Assembly: GCA_050246735.1 (NCBI GenBank)
Contig: JBFWVM010000003.1
Location: 186,001 to 250,000 of the forward strand
Source: Taklimakanibacter sp050246735
GTDB taxonomy: Bacteria; Pseudomonadota; Alphaproteobacteria; Rhizobiales; Aestuariivirgaceae
DNA length: 64,000 nucleotides
Reading direction: 5' to 3'
Position numbers and translations under genes: made by a program. Positions within the stretch are counted from its first letter, which is position 1, and the number at the start of each line of letters is the position of its first letter. Below the pieces are notes generated by a model, which was not told the origin of the DNA, did not search any database, and saw only the letters and a program-made list of their open reading frames with translations. Shown in pieces: positions 45,020 through 53,832 of the stretch.

Positions 45020-46711
45020 TCAATCGGGGAGCTCGACCGGCTTGAGCTCGGCGAAACGGTCGCCGGGACCAGGATTGTCCTTCGGCGTCTCGCCGCCCAG
45101 ATGCCTGACGATGCCCCAGACCGCGTTGAGGCCGGTCTGCACCGCGCCTTCGACCCAGCCCGGCGTCCACGACACGCCGTCGCCCGCCATGAAGATGCCC
45201 TTCTGATCTGGCGGCATGGCGTCCTGCATGAAGTGGCAATACATGCGGTGATTGTAGCGATAGTGCCCGGGCAGCGCTCCCTTGAAGGCGCCGAGGAAAT
45301 TCGGGTCCGATTCCCAGGAGACGGAAATGGGGTCGCCGATGATGTGGCTCTCGAGATCGAGCGTGGGATAGATGCGCTTCAGCGCGTCGAGCGACAGCCT
45401 TACCCGCTTGTCGATGGACAGCGGCAGCATCTTCATCGCGTCGCTCATCCATGAGTAGGACAGGCAGATGACGCCCGGTTTGTCGTCGCCATTGTCGAAA
45501 AGATAGGTGCCGCGCGTCAGCCGGTCGGTGAGCGTCATGCTCATCAGATTGCGGCCGGTGCGCGGGTCCTTGTCCTTCCAGAAGGGCCGGTCGACCATGA
45601 CGAAGGTCTTGGCCGACTGCATGAAGCGGGTGCGGTCGAGCGCCATCCACAGCTTCGGCGAGAAGAGGCGTTCCTCGACCTGCATATAGGTGGTGAGGAG
45701 CCAGCTGTGGCAGGTGACGAGCACCGCGTCGAAGAACTTGGTGAGGCCCCAGCGGTCGGTCACCGCCAGATGCCCAGAGGGAGAGCGCGCGATCCTGACG
45801 ACGGCCGGGCGCGGTGCCCCGGCATGCAGCTTCTCGATCGAGGTGCCTTCGGGCCAGTGCACCATCCTCTCCGGCCGGCATTTCCACAGGCCGCGCGGCA
45901 CCTGCTCGACGCCGCCCACGATCCAGCGCTGGTTCTCGTCGCAGTTGGTGGCGACGACGCGCAGGATCTCGAGCATGGAATTGGGGTAATCCGAATCCCA
46001 GCCGCCGGTGCCGAAGCCGACCTGGCCGAATATCTCGCGATGAAGGAAGGAGCGCCTGGCGAAAGCGGGCGAGGTGGCGACGAAATCATAGAAGCTGCGG
46101 TCGTCCCACAGGGGCACGAGCCTGTCCCAGACCGCCTTCAGGGCCTTGGCGTCACGCGCCCGGATCGCCTTCTGCATGAGGCTGAAGCTCGCGCCTTCCT
46201 CCAGCGCCTCGTACCAGGCCTCCGCCACCTCCTGGAAGATCGGCGGCAGGTCGGCCTGCGTCTCGGCATAATAGGTCTCGCCCTCGAGATCGATGACGGT
46301 CGAGGGCGAGGCATCGACGAGAGGATTGGGGAAGGGCTTCGATTCGAGCCCCAGCATGTCGGCATAGTGATAGAAGCCCGTGCCGGAGACCGGGAAGCGC
46401 ATGCCGCCCAGTTCGGCAATGATGCCGTCCGCCCCTTCGAAGCTCTGCGAGCGCAGGCGCCCGCCGATGCGACCCGCCTCGTAGATGACGGGCTTGAGCC
46501 CCATCTTCATGAGCTCGTAGGCCGCCAGCATGCCCGACATGCCGGCGCCGACGATGGCCACTTCCTCGCCGTGGCGGGCGGCCGGGATGCGCGCCAGGCC
46601 GCGAGGATGCCTGATCCAGTCGTCGAAGGGGAAAGGAAAGTCGGGACCGAAGACGGTGACCGGGCGCTTGTCGGCCGTTTCGGCCATGTGGGTCGTATGG
46701 GGAGCCGTCAT
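45020..46711 (-). CDS. davB: L-lysine 2-monooxygenase-like flavin monoamine oxidase
   Basis: FAD enzyme that decarboxylates and oxygenates lysine to 5-aminovaleramide, the entry to the delta-aminovalerate route. The 563-residue product resembles Pseudomonas DavB, as I recall that sequence, over its whole length: TVFGPDFPFPFDDWIRHP, the dinucleotide site VAIVGAGMSGMLAAYELM, GIIAELGGMRFPVSGTGFYHY, GQVGFGTGGWDSDYPNSMLE, GVICLSYSWMSDAMKMLP and MAGDGVSWTPGWVEGAVQTG. Tryptophan 2-monooxygenase (IaaM) is the nearest alternative but shares less. The partner amidase davA is not in the window. It lies in the block that separates leuC from leuD. Confidence 0.85.
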   Translation of the reverse strand: MTAPHTTHMAETADKRPVTVFGPDFPFPFDDWIRHPRGLARIPAARHGEEVAIVGAGMSGMLAAYELMKMGLKPVIYEAGRIGGRLRSQSFEGADGIIAELGGMRFPVSGTGFYHYADMLGLESKPFPNPLVDASPSTVIDLEGETYYAETQADLPPIFQEVAEAWYEALEEGASFSLMQKAIRARDAKALKAVWDRLVPLWDDRSFYDFVATSPAFARRSFLHREIFGQVGFGTGGWDSDYPNSMLEILRVVATNCDENQRWIVGGVEQVPRGLWKCRPERMVHWPEGTSIEKLHAGAPRPAVVRIARSPSGHLAVTDRWGLTKFFDAVLVTCHSWLLTTYMQVEERLFSPKLWMALDRTRFMQSAKTFVMVDRPFWKDKDPRTGRNLMSMTLTDRLTRGTYLFDNGDDKPGVICLSYSWMSDAMKMLPLSIDKRVRLSLDALKRIYPTLDLESHIIGDPISVSWESDPNFLGAFKGALPGHYRYNHRMYCHFMQDAMPPDQKGIFMAGDGVSWTPGWVEGAVQTGLNAVWGIVRHLGGETPKDNPGPGDRFAELKPVELPD

Positions 46712-46889
46712 GCATGTACCTCAACCGACCCATGCTAGGTTGCGGCTCCGGCAAAGACAAGGAACCGGCAAGCCGGCCGGGATCCGCAAGGGATGCGCGC
46801 CGGGGCTTGACGGGGCCGTGCATCCACCGCAGAAAGCCCTCTTCAATCCTGATCGCGAGGGTACATCCCGCCCTCCAGCGGAGCCGGCC

Positions 46890-47495
46890 ATGCAGAAATT
46901 CGAGACGCTGACGGGCGTCGCCGCCCCTCTCAATATCGTCAATGTCGACACCGACATGATCATCCCCAAGCAGTTCCTGAAGACGATCAAGCGCACCGGT
47001 CTCGGCAAGTCGCTGTTCTTCGAGATGCGCTATACCCAGGACGGCAAGGAGCTGCCCGATTTCGTGCTCAACAAGCCGGCCTACCGCAAGGCGCAGATCC
47101 TCGTCGCCGGCGACAATTTCGGCTGCGGCTCCTCGCGCGAGCACGCGCCCTGGGCGCTGCTCGATTTCGGCATACGCTGCGTGATCTCCACGAGCTTCGC
47201 CGACATCTTCTACAACAACTGCTTCAAGAACGGCATCCTGCCGATCCGCGTGTCGCCGGAGGACCTCAAGAAGCTCATGGACGACGCCGAGCGCGGCGCC
47301 AATGCGACCATCTCGATCGACCTCAAGGCGCAGGAGATCCGCGGGCCGGACGGCGGCTGCCTCAGATTCGAGATCGATCCGTTCCGCAAGCATTGCCTGC
47401 TGAACGGCCTCGACGACATCGGCCTCACCATGGAGAAGAAGACGTCGATCGACGCCTTCGAGAAGAAGGCCGCAGAATCGCGGCCCTGGCTCTAG
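46890..47495 (+). CDS. leuD: 3-isopropylmalate dehydratase small subunit
   Basis: Swivel-domain subunit that closes the LeuC active site. 201 residues: NIVNVDTDMIIPKQFLK near 18-34, NFGCGSSREHAPWALLDFGI near 76-95 and SFADIFYNNCFKNGILP, all diagnostic. The ATG at 46890 follows GGAG; the 178 bp upstream lie between it and the divergent davB and should hold the promoter. leuB follows 47 bp downstream. Confidence 0.95.
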   Translation: MQKFETLTGVAAPLNIVNVDTDMIIPKQFLKTIKRTGLGKSLFFEMRYTQDGKELPDFVLNKPAYRKAQILVAGDNFGCGSSREHAPWALLDFGIRCVISTSFADIFYNNCFKNGILPIRVSPEDLKKLMDDAERGANATISIDLKAQEIRGPDGGCLRFEIDPFRKHCLLNGLDDIGLTMEKKTSIDAFEKKAAESRPWL

Positions 47496-47542
47496 CCGCG
47501 CTTCGCGGAGCAGACCGTCCTCCACCTCGAAACGGGAATCTC

Positions 47543-48652
47543 ATGGCCACCTACAATCTCATGCTCCTGCCGGGCGACGGCATCGGCGCGGAAGTCGCCG
47601 GCGAAGTCGAGAAGATCATCGCCTGGTTCAATGCGGAAGGCATCGCGAAATTCGAGATCGAGCGCGGTCTCGTCGGCGGCTCGGCCTATGACGCCCATGG
47701 CAAGGCCATATCTGAAGACGACATGGCGAAGGCGCAGGCCGCCGACGCGGTGATCTTCGGCGCGGTCGGCGGCCCCAAATGGGACAAGGTGCCCTATGAC
47801 GTCCGCCCGGAAGCGGGGCTGTTGCGCCTGCGCAAGGATCTGGGGCTCTTCGCCAATCTGCGGCCGGCGATCTGCTATCCGGCGCTGGCCGAGGCCTCCT
47901 CGCTCAAGCGCGACGTCGTCGAGGGCCTCGACATGCTGATCGTGCGCGAGCTCACGGGCGGCGTGTATTTCGGCGAGCCCAAGACGATCACCGACCTCGG
48001 CAACGGCCAGAAGCGCGGCATCGACACCCAGGTCTACGACACGTTCGAGATCGACCGCATCGCGCGCGTCGCCTTCGATCTCGCCCGTACGCGGCGCAAC
48101 AAGGTGGCCTCGGCCGAGAAGCGCAACGTGATGAAGACCGGCGTGCTGTGGCACGAGGTGGTGACGCGGGTGCATCAGGAGAGCTACAAGGACGTGGCGC
48201 TCGAGCATGTGCTCGCCGACAATTGCGCCATGCAGCTGGTGCGCTGGCCCAAGCAATATGACGTCATCGTCACCGACAATCTGTTCGGTGACGTGCTCTC
48301 GGACGTGGCGGCGATGCTGACCGGCTCACTCGGAATGCTGCCGTCGGCCTCGCTCGGCGCGCCCGATCCCGTAACCAAGCGGCGCAAGGCGCTCTACGAG
48401 CCGGTGCACGGCTCGGCGCCCGACATCGCAGGCAAGGGGCTCGCCAATCCGATCGCCATGATCGCGTCCTTCGGCATGGCGCTGCGCTATTCCTTCGGCC
48501 TCGGCGCCTGGGCCGACAAGGTCGACGGCGCGATCGCCCAAGTGCTGGCCAATGGCCTGCGCACCAGGGACATCGTGCAAGGGTCGGAGAAGTCCATCGG
48601 CACGAGCGAGATGGGTGCCGCGATCCTCGCCGAGCTCAAGGCGGCGGCGTGA
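47543..48652 (+). CDS. leuB: 3-isopropylmalate dehydrogenase
   Basis: NAD-dependent oxidative decarboxylation of 3-isopropylmalate. The 369-residue product starts MATYNLMLLPGDGIGAEV, has the substrate-binding LRLRKDLGLFANLRPA near 93-108, RELTGGVYFGEP, TDNLFGDVLSDVAAML with the metal aspartates and the NAD-binding YEPVHGSAPDIAGKGLANP. Second gene of the leuDB unit; ends tail to tail with the doc gene without a gap. Confidence 0.96.
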   Translation: MATYNLMLLPGDGIGAEVAGEVEKIIAWFNAEGIAKFEIERGLVGGSAYDAHGKAISEDDMAKAQAADAVIFGAVGGPKWDKVPYDVRPEAGLLRLRKDLGLFANLRPAICYPALAEASSLKRDVVEGLDMLIVRELTGGVYFGEPKTITDLGNGQKRGIDTQVYDTFEIDRIARVAFDLARTRRNKVASAEKRNVMKTGVLWHEVVTRVHQESYKDVALEHVLADNCAMQLVRWPKQYDVIVTDNLFGDVLSDVAAMLTGSLGMLPSASLGAPDPVTKRRKALYEPVHGSAPDIAGKGLANPIAMIASFGMALRYSFGLGAWADKVDGAIAQVLANGLRTRDIVQGSEKSIGTSEMGAAILAELKAAA

Positions 48653-49039
48653 TCACTTGCGTTCGGTCGCAAGAATGACGTTGCGGCGCAGCCATTGGCT
48701 GAGATGCTCGAAATCCATGCCTCCTTCGGCATAGAGACCGAGGAGGAATTCCTGCGTTTTGCCGGCATCTGCCGCGAGACGAGCGCCGTTGATGACAAGG
48801 AAGGTATGGGCGACGGCGAAGGCGGTTCGCTTGTTGCCGTCGATGAAGGGGCGGTTCTGCGACAGGCTTTCCCATAGCGCCGCGGCTTCGTCGATCAGGT
48901 CGGCGTAATAGCCGGTCTGGGGACGAAAAAGTGCTGCTTCGAGCAAGCCCCGGTCGCGTACGCCGCTCGAACCGCCATAGCGTTCGATCTGATCTTCATG
49001 GATGGCAAGGACTTCAATGACGGTGAGGTGGTCCGTCAT
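48653..49039 (-). CDS. Doc-type (Fic fold) toxin with altered catalytic motif
   Basis: 128-residue death-on-curing family protein. Doc phosphorylates EF-Tu through a Fic motif HxFx(D/N)xNKR. Here the motif reads RPFIDGNKRTA: the catalytic histidine is an arginine (CGC, one base from CAC), while Asp, Asn, Lys and Arg are kept. Known His66 mutants of Doc are non-toxic, so this copy may be inactive or retain only binding. The N-terminal ERYGGSSGVRDRGLLEAAL is typical of the family. The ATG overlaps the antitoxin stop by four bases. Confidence 0.87.
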   Translation of the reverse strand: MTDHLTVIEVLAIHEDQIERYGGSSGVRDRGLLEAALFRPQTGYYADLIDEAAALWESLSQNRPFIDGNKRTAFAVAHTFLVINGARLAADAGKTQEFLLGLYAEGGMDFEHLSQWLRRNVILATERK

Positions 49040-49266
49040 TCAGCCAGCTTTTTGTAAAGCGCGCCGAACTTCTCATGGCTCGCCTGATAGGCCGACATGA
49101 CGTGGGCGCGCGGCCGCCCGTGCTTGCGCTTCTCGATCAAGTCCGCAAGCGCTTCGTCGACGAGGGCTTGAAGCTGACGTCCTTCGCTGTGGGCGATGGC
49201 ACGCACGGTGGCGAGGATTTCCGAGTTCACTTGTGTGGCGAATTTCTCGCGAGTCCTGGCTGTCAT
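49036..49266 (-). CDS. Ribbon-helix-helix antitoxin of the Doc pair
   Basis: 76 residues. The N-terminal REKFATQVNSEILATVRAIA and EGRQLQALVDEALADLIEKR form a ribbon-helix-helix DNA-binding unit; the C-terminal part (AYQASHEKFGALYKKLAE) should wrap the toxin. It precedes and overlaps the toxin gene (ATGA), the classic type II layout, though P1 Doc is partnered by Phd instead of an RHH protein. Two matching palindromes at 49261-49290 are likely its operators. Confidence 0.82.
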   Translation of the reverse strand: MTARTREKFATQVNSEILATVRAIAHSEGRQLQALVDEALADLIEKRKHGRPRAHVMSAYQASHEKFGALYKKLAE

Positions 49267-49308
49267 GACAGCTTTCAGCCTATCATGATATGTCTTGAAA
49301 CATCAAGA
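49261..49308. promoter_or_regulatory. Tandem palindromic operators of the toxin-antitoxin operon
   Basis: TGTCATGACA (49261-49270, covering the antitoxin start codon) and TATCATGATA (49281-49290) are perfect palindromes sharing a TCATGA core, with centres exactly 20 bp apart. Next comes TCTTG-N6-CAAGA (49293-49308). Two like sites two helical turns apart suit cooperative RHH autorepression. Confidence 0.55.
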
Positions 49309-49332
49309 TGCCTCGGCGGGGATGAGGATCTT

Positions 49333-50085
49333 CTACGGCTGCTCGACGTCCGTCTTGTCGATCCTGCTCAGGCGCTGGCGCTTGGACTTGGCCAGGATGT
49401 TGAGCGTCTCGACCGCGAGCGAGAAGGCGATGGCGAAATAGACATATTCGCGCGGTATGTGCATGCCGAGGCCGTCGGCGACCAGCGCCACGCCGATCAG
49501 CAGGATGAAGGCGAGCGCCAGCATCTTCACCGTCGGGTGACGGGCGATGAAGTCGCCGATGGGCCTCGCCGCCAGCATCATGACGGCGATGGCGACGACA
49601 TTGGCGGCGATCATGACCGGCAGGAACGTGGTCATGCCGACCGCGGTGATGATCGAATCGAGCGCGAAGACGAAATCGATGACCATGATCAGGGCGATCA
49701 CGCCGAAGAAGCTCGCCGAATAGCTCTTCTGCGGCCCTTCCGCCTCGCCGCCCTCCATCTCCTCGTGGATCTCGGCGGTGCCCTTGTAGAGGAGGAACAG
49801 GCCGCCCAGGATCAGGATGATGTCGCGCCAGGAGAAAGCGAAGCTGCCGACCGAGAAGACGGGATAGGTGAGCCGGGTGATCCACACCAGGAGCGCCAGC
49901 ATGAGGATGCGCAGGCCGAGGGCGCCGAGAAGGCCGATTTTCTGGGCCACCGGGCGCTGGCGGGGCGGCAGCTTCTGGGAGGCGATCGAGAGGAAGACCA
50001 GATTGTCGATGCCGAGGACGATTTCCAGTATGGTCAGGGTCAGAAGGCTCATCCAGCCTTCGATCGTGAACAGCCAGTCGAACAT
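49333..50085 (-). CDS. TerC family integral membrane protein
   Basis: 250 residues with about seven membrane segments. Conserved acidic residues inside the membrane, LTILEIVLGIDNLVFLSI and IVIDFVFALDSIITAVGM-type segments (here ALIMVIDFVFALDSIITAVG), mark the TerC family, linked to metal (manganese) export and tellurite resistance. The ATG at 50085 follows AAGGGGAG; a longer frame to 50196 lacks conservation. A mildly basic C-terminal tail follows the last segment. Confidence 0.9.
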   Translation of the reverse strand: MFDWLFTIEGWMSLLTLTILEIVLGIDNLVFLSIASQKLPPRQRPVAQKIGLLGALGLRILMLALLVWITRLTYPVFSVGSFAFSWRDIILILGGLFLLYKGTAEIHEEMEGGEAEGPQKSYSASFFGVIALIMVIDFVFALDSIITAVGMTTFLPVMIAANVVAIAVMMLAARPIGDFIARHPTVKMLALAFILLIGVALVADGLGMHIPREYVYFAIAFSLAVETLNILAKSKRQRLSRIDKTDVEQP

Positions 50086-50202
50086 CGGCTCCCCTTCGCC
50101 TCCCTGGTCCAAATTATTGGCGCGGGACCGGGAGTTAGGCTTCATCCCCCCGGTCTCGCGCTTCACCGAGATAGGATCGGCAGGGCCCTGCTTCAAGGCG
50201 GA

Positions 50203-50230
50203 TTGACTTGAAGTCGCAATTTGTTAGAAC
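50203..50230 (+). promoter_or_regulatory. Probable asd promoter
   Basis: TTGACT (50203-50208), 16-bp spacer, TAGAAC (50225-50230). It would give a leader of about 225 nt before the asd ATG. Confidence 0.5.
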
Positions 50231-50236
50231 CCTGCC

Positions 50237-50461
50237 GAACCTCGAACCACGGTCTCGCAATGTCGATTAATCTTAACAGCATCGACTGCCACCCGCTCCG
50301 GGCGGGCGCTTCCGGCCGTGGCCTGGGTATGCTCAAAACGACGAAAACCGTTTGAGCCTTCTCCCCCGGTCTCGTCTCCCGCGGGGGAGACGGCCGGAAC
50401 CAGCATGCGCCCAGGCAGGACCGAATGGTCACGGGAGAGGGCGAGGGATAGAGGATAAATC
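50237..50461 (+). other. Long structured 5' leader of asd
   Basis: The 225 nt between the promoter and asd contain a hairpin GCTCAAA (50331-50337)...TTTGAGC (50351-50357) and another, GTCTCCC (50374-50380)...GGGAGAC (50385-50391), plus a ribosome site TAGAGGA before the ATG. No known riboswitch fold was recognised. The rest of the 376-bp gap from terC (50086-50202) holds nothing I can identify. Confidence 0.35.
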
Positions 50462-51499
50462 ATGGGTTACAAGGTTGCAGTGGTCGGCGCGACCGGAAAT
50501 GTCGGCCGGGAGATGCTCAATATCCTCGAGGAACGCCAGTTCCCGGTGGACGAGGTCTTCGCGCTCGCCTCGCGCCGGTCGATCGGCACCGAGGTCTCCT
50601 TCGGCGACGGCACGCTCAAATGCCAGGACCTCGAGCAGTTCGACTTCCGCGGGATCGACTTCGTGCTGATGTCGGCGGGCTCGACGGTGTCCAGGGAGTG
50701 GTCGCCGCGGATCGGCGCACTCGGGCCGATGGTCATCGACAACTCGTCCTGCTGGCGCTACGACGCGGAGGTGCCGCTGGTCGTGCCGGAAGTGAACGCG
50801 CATGTGCTCGAGGACTACATGGGGCGCAAGACCCGGCGCAACATCATCGCCAATCCGAACTGCTCGACCGCCCAGCTCGTGGTGGTGCTGAAGCCTCTGC
50901 ACGATCTCGCCCGCATCAGGCGGGTCGTGGTCGCGACCTATCAGTCGGTATCGGGCGCCGGCAAGGAGGCGATGGACGAGCTGTGGAACCAGACCAAGGG
51001 CGTATTCGTCACCGACGCGCCCGAACCTCGCAAGTTCACCAAGCAGATAGCCTTCAACGTCATCCCCCATATCGACGTCTTCATGGAAGACGGCGTCACC
51101 AAGGAGGAATGGAAGATGACGGCCGAGACCAAGAAGATCCTCGATCCCAAGATCAAGCTCACCGCTACCTGCGTGCGCGTGCCGGTCTTCGTCGGCCATT
51201 CCGAGGCGGTCAATATCGAATTCGAGCGGCCGGTCACGGCGGAAGAGGCGCGCGAGACGCTGCGCGAGGCTCCGGGCGTGCTCGTCGTCGACAAGCGCGA
51301 GGACGGCGGCTATGTGACGCCGGTCGAATGTGTCGGCGATTTCGCCACCTTCGTGTCGCGCATCCGCGAGGACGGCACGATCGAGAACGGCCTCAATCTC
51401 TGGGTGGTCTCGGACAATCTGCGCAAGGGTGCGGCCCTCAACACCGTTCAGATCGCCGAGGCGATCGTCAATCGCGGCCTCCTCAGGAAAGCGGCGTAA
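50462..51499 (+). CDS. asd: Aspartate-semialdehyde dehydrogenase
   Basis: Reduces aspartyl phosphate to the semialdehyde, the branch point to lysine, diaminopimelate, threonine and methionine. 345 residues: NADP-binding VAVVGATGNVGREML at about 5-19, SAGSTVSREWSP, catalytic Cys in IIANPNCSTAQLVV near 135, and the substrate-binding RVPVFVGHSEAVN with the active histidine. It makes the precursor used by lysA at 16952-18232. It stands alone after a long leader. Confidence 0.96.
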   Translation: MGYKVAVVGATGNVGREMLNILEERQFPVDEVFALASRRSIGTEVSFGDGTLKCQDLEQFDFRGIDFVLMSAGSTVSREWSPRIGALGPMVIDNSSCWRYDAEVPLVVPEVNAHVLEDYMGRKTRRNIIANPNCSTAQLVVVLKPLHDLARIRRVVVATYQSVSGAGKEAMDELWNQTKGVFVTDAPEPRKFTKQIAFNVIPHIDVFMEDGVTKEEWKMTAETKKILDPKIKLTATCVRVPVFVGHSEAVNIEFERPVTAEEARETLREAPGVLVVDKREDGGYVTPVECVGDFATFVSRIREDGTIENGLNLWVVSDNLRKGAALNTVQIAEAIVNRGLLRKAA

Positions 51500-51633
51500 G
51501 CCGCGCCTTTGCCTTCATCGATGGCGGACCTTCATCCGCGCTTATGAGCGGGATCACCAGAAGTTATTTGCCATCGCAGAGGGGCTCTGGAATGCTTCCG
51601 AAAAATCCGAGAAGCACGAGGGGAGAGCCGCCG

Positions 51634-52683
51634 ATGCCGAGTCCTGCCTGGAAACCCGCCGTCCGATTCCTCGGCGCTGTCATCACGGGCCTGGCGCTCG
51701 CCGGCGCCGTTCCGGCCGCGGCCCAGCAGAAGACGCAGGTCACCGTCTATACCGCGCTCGATACGGATCAGCTCGCGGCCTTCAAGTCGGCGGCCGAAGC
51801 CGACCTGCCGGATATCGACATCTCCTGGGTGAAGGAAGGGACCGGCGTCGTCGCCGCGCGCGTCCTGGCCGAGAAAGACAACCCGCGCGCCGACGTGATC
51901 TGGGGCCTGGCAGTGACCAGCATGATCATGCTGAAGCAGCGCGATGCCATCCTGCCCTATACGCCCAAGGGCGCGGAGAAGCTCGCCCCATCCTTCCGCG
52001 ACAAGGCCGATCCGATGGCCTGGACCGGGATGGACGCCTATCTGTCCGTCATCTGCTACAACACTGTGGAAGGCCAGAAACGCAACATCCCCGCGCCGAA
52101 GACTTGGAAGGATCTGCTCGATCCCATCTACAAGGACGAGGTGGTCATGCCCAACCCGGCGTCCTCGGGAGCGGGATACCTTACCGTCGCCGCATGGCTC
52201 CAGCTCTTCGGCGAGGAGGGCGGCTGGAAGTATATGGACGACCTGCACAAGAACGTCGCCGTCTACACTCATTCGGGTTCCGCCTCCTGCGTCCAGGCGG
52301 CGCGCGGCGAGCGGGTGGTCGGCATCGGTTTCGACATGCGGGCGGCGTCGGAGAAGACCAAGGGCGCGCCGATCGATATCATCATCCCCTCCGACGGCAT
52401 CGGCTGGGAGATGGAGGCGACCGGCATCGTCAAGGGCACGAAAAAGCTCGAAGCGGCACAGCGGCTGGTCGACTGGAGCGTGACGAAACAGGCGAACGAG
52501 CTCTACTCCAAATACTATGCGATCGTGGCTCATCCCGACGTGAAGAACGAGCCGCCCCCGAACTATCCCATCCAGGGTCGGGAAGGCATGATCGACAACG
52601 ATTTCGAATGGTCGGCGGCCAATCTGGAGCGGATCCTGAAGGAGTGGACGGCGCGCTACGACGGCAAGTCGGCCCCGAAATAG
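51634..52683 (+). CDS. ABC substrate-binding protein, 2-aminoethylphosphonate-like
   Basis: Periplasmic ligand-binding protein of 349 residues with a signal peptide (FLGAVITGLALAGAVPAAAQ, cleavage near AAA-Q). The body, VYTALDTDQLAAFKSAAEA and ADVIWGLAVTSMIMLKQRDA, and the ferric/phosphonate-type fold match the PhnS/AepX family for 2-aminoethylphosphonate; iron-type binding proteins are the alternative. GAGGGGAGAG precedes the ATG at 51634. First of three importer genes, 9 bp before the ATPase. Confidence 0.82.
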   Translation: MPSPAWKPAVRFLGAVITGLALAGAVPAAAQQKTQVTVYTALDTDQLAAFKSAAEADLPDIDISWVKEGTGVVAARVLAEKDNPRADVIWGLAVTSMIMLKQRDAILPYTPKGAEKLAPSFRDKADPMAWTGMDAYLSVICYNTVEGQKRNIPAPKTWKDLLDPIYKDEVVMPNPASSGAGYLTVAAWLQLFGEEGGWKYMDDLHKNVAVYTHSGSASCVQAARGERVVGIGFDMRAASEKTKGAPIDIIIPSDGIGWEMEATGIVKGTKKLEAAQRLVDWSVTKQANELYSKYYAIVAHPDVKNEPPPNYPIQGREGMIDNDFEWSAANLERILKEWTARYDGKSAPK

Positions 52684-52692
52684 ACGGCCCAA

Positions 52693-53832
52693 GTGGCGGA
52701 TCTCGACGAGCGGGACACTGCCGTGGCCGGCAACGCCGCGGCCATCACGCAAGCAGGGAAGGAAGATCCCTATCTGGTCGTCACCGACTGCTCCAAGCGC
52801 TATGGTGACGTTCACGCCGTGAGGGATCTTTCGCTGTCCGCCGCGAAGGGAGAACTGGTCTCTCTTCTCGGCCCCTCCGGCTGCGGCAAGACCACCCTGT
52901 TGCGCGTGATCGCCGGCCTCGACCTGCAGACCAGCGGCCGCATCACGATGGGAGGGCGCGACGTGTCCCACGCGCCCGCCGCGCAGCGCAATTTCGGCAT
53001 CCTGTTCCAGTCCTATGCGCTGTTCCCCAATCTCGACGTGTTCGAGAACGTCGCCTACGGCCTCGTCGCGCGCCGCTGGCCGCGCGAGCGGATCCGGCAC
53101 CGCGTCGCCGATCTCCTGGCCCTGGTCGGCCTGCCGGATCTCGGCAAGCGCTATCCGGCGGAACTGTCTGGCGGCCAGCAGCAGCGGGTCGCCCTGGCGC
53201 GCGCACTGGCTCCGGCACCCGACCTTCTGCTCCTCGACGAGCCGCTCTCCGCGCTCGACGCGCAGGTGCGGGTCTATCTTCGCGAGGAGATCAGATCGCT
53301 GCAGCGGCGGCTCGGCATCACCACGATCCTCGTCACCCATGACCAGGAGGAAGCGCTGGCCATCTCCGACCGGGTCGTGCTCATGCGCGACGGGGTGATC
53401 GAGCAGACCGGAACGCCGATCGAGCTTTACGAACATCCCGCGACGCGGTTCGCCGCCACCTTCGTCGGCGCCTCGACCTGTCTCGCCGGGACCGTCTCGC
53501 TGCCGGACCTCGTCACCTGCGGCGGCGTCGAATTCCGGATCGCCGCCCCGGCGGGCGCGCCCGGCGCGTCCGTATGGATCTCGTTCCGCCCGGAGGACGT
53601 CCGCCTGGCCTCGCCGGATGGCGGCGGGGAGAACGTGATACGCGCCACCGTCAGGCGGATGCGGTTCAGAGGAGCGAGCTGGTCGCTCGACCTCGTGCCC
53701 GAAAATGCACCGCAGACCATCGTCGAGGCCGCTCTCACGGCCGAGGTGGTGCGCCGGTTCGCCCTTGCCGAGCAGGCGAAGGTCACGGTGAGAGTCGCGC
53801 CCGAACGCATCCGGGTCTTTGCACGCGCATGA
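52693..53832 (+). CDS. ABC importer ATPase, 2-aminoethylphosphonate-like
   Basis: 379 residues: Walker A GPSGCGKTT at about 60-68, Q-loop NFGILFQSYALFP, signature LSGGQQQR, Walker B LLLLDEPLSALD, H-loop VTHDQEE, and a C-terminal TOBE domain (about 290-375) of the kind found in phosphonate, putrescine and sulfate importers. No ATG fits; the GTG at 52693 is used. Overlaps the permease start by four bases (ATGA). Confidence 0.87.
   Translation: MADLDERDTAVAGNAAAITQAGKEDPYLVVTDCSKRYGDVHAVRDLSLSAAKGELVSLLGPSGCGKTTLLRVIAGLDLQTSGRITMGGRDVSHAPAAQRNFGILFQSYALFPNLDVFENVAYGLVARRWPRERIRHRVADLLALVGLPDLGKRYPAELSGGQQQRVALARALAPAPDLLLLDEPLSALDAQVRVYLREEIRSLQRRLGITTILVTHDQEEALAISDRVVLMRDGVIEQTGTPIELYEHPATRFAATFVGASTCLAGTVSLPDLVTCGGVEFRIAAPAGAPGASVWISFRPEDVRLASPDGGGENVIRATVRRMRFRGASWSLDLVPENAPQTIVEAALTAEVVRRFALAEQAKVTVRVAPERIRVFARA

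Noticed and set aside
50193..50432. Minus-strand frame of 79 codons in the asd leader
   Set aside because: No ribosome site or conservation signal; overlaps the asd promoter and structured leader.
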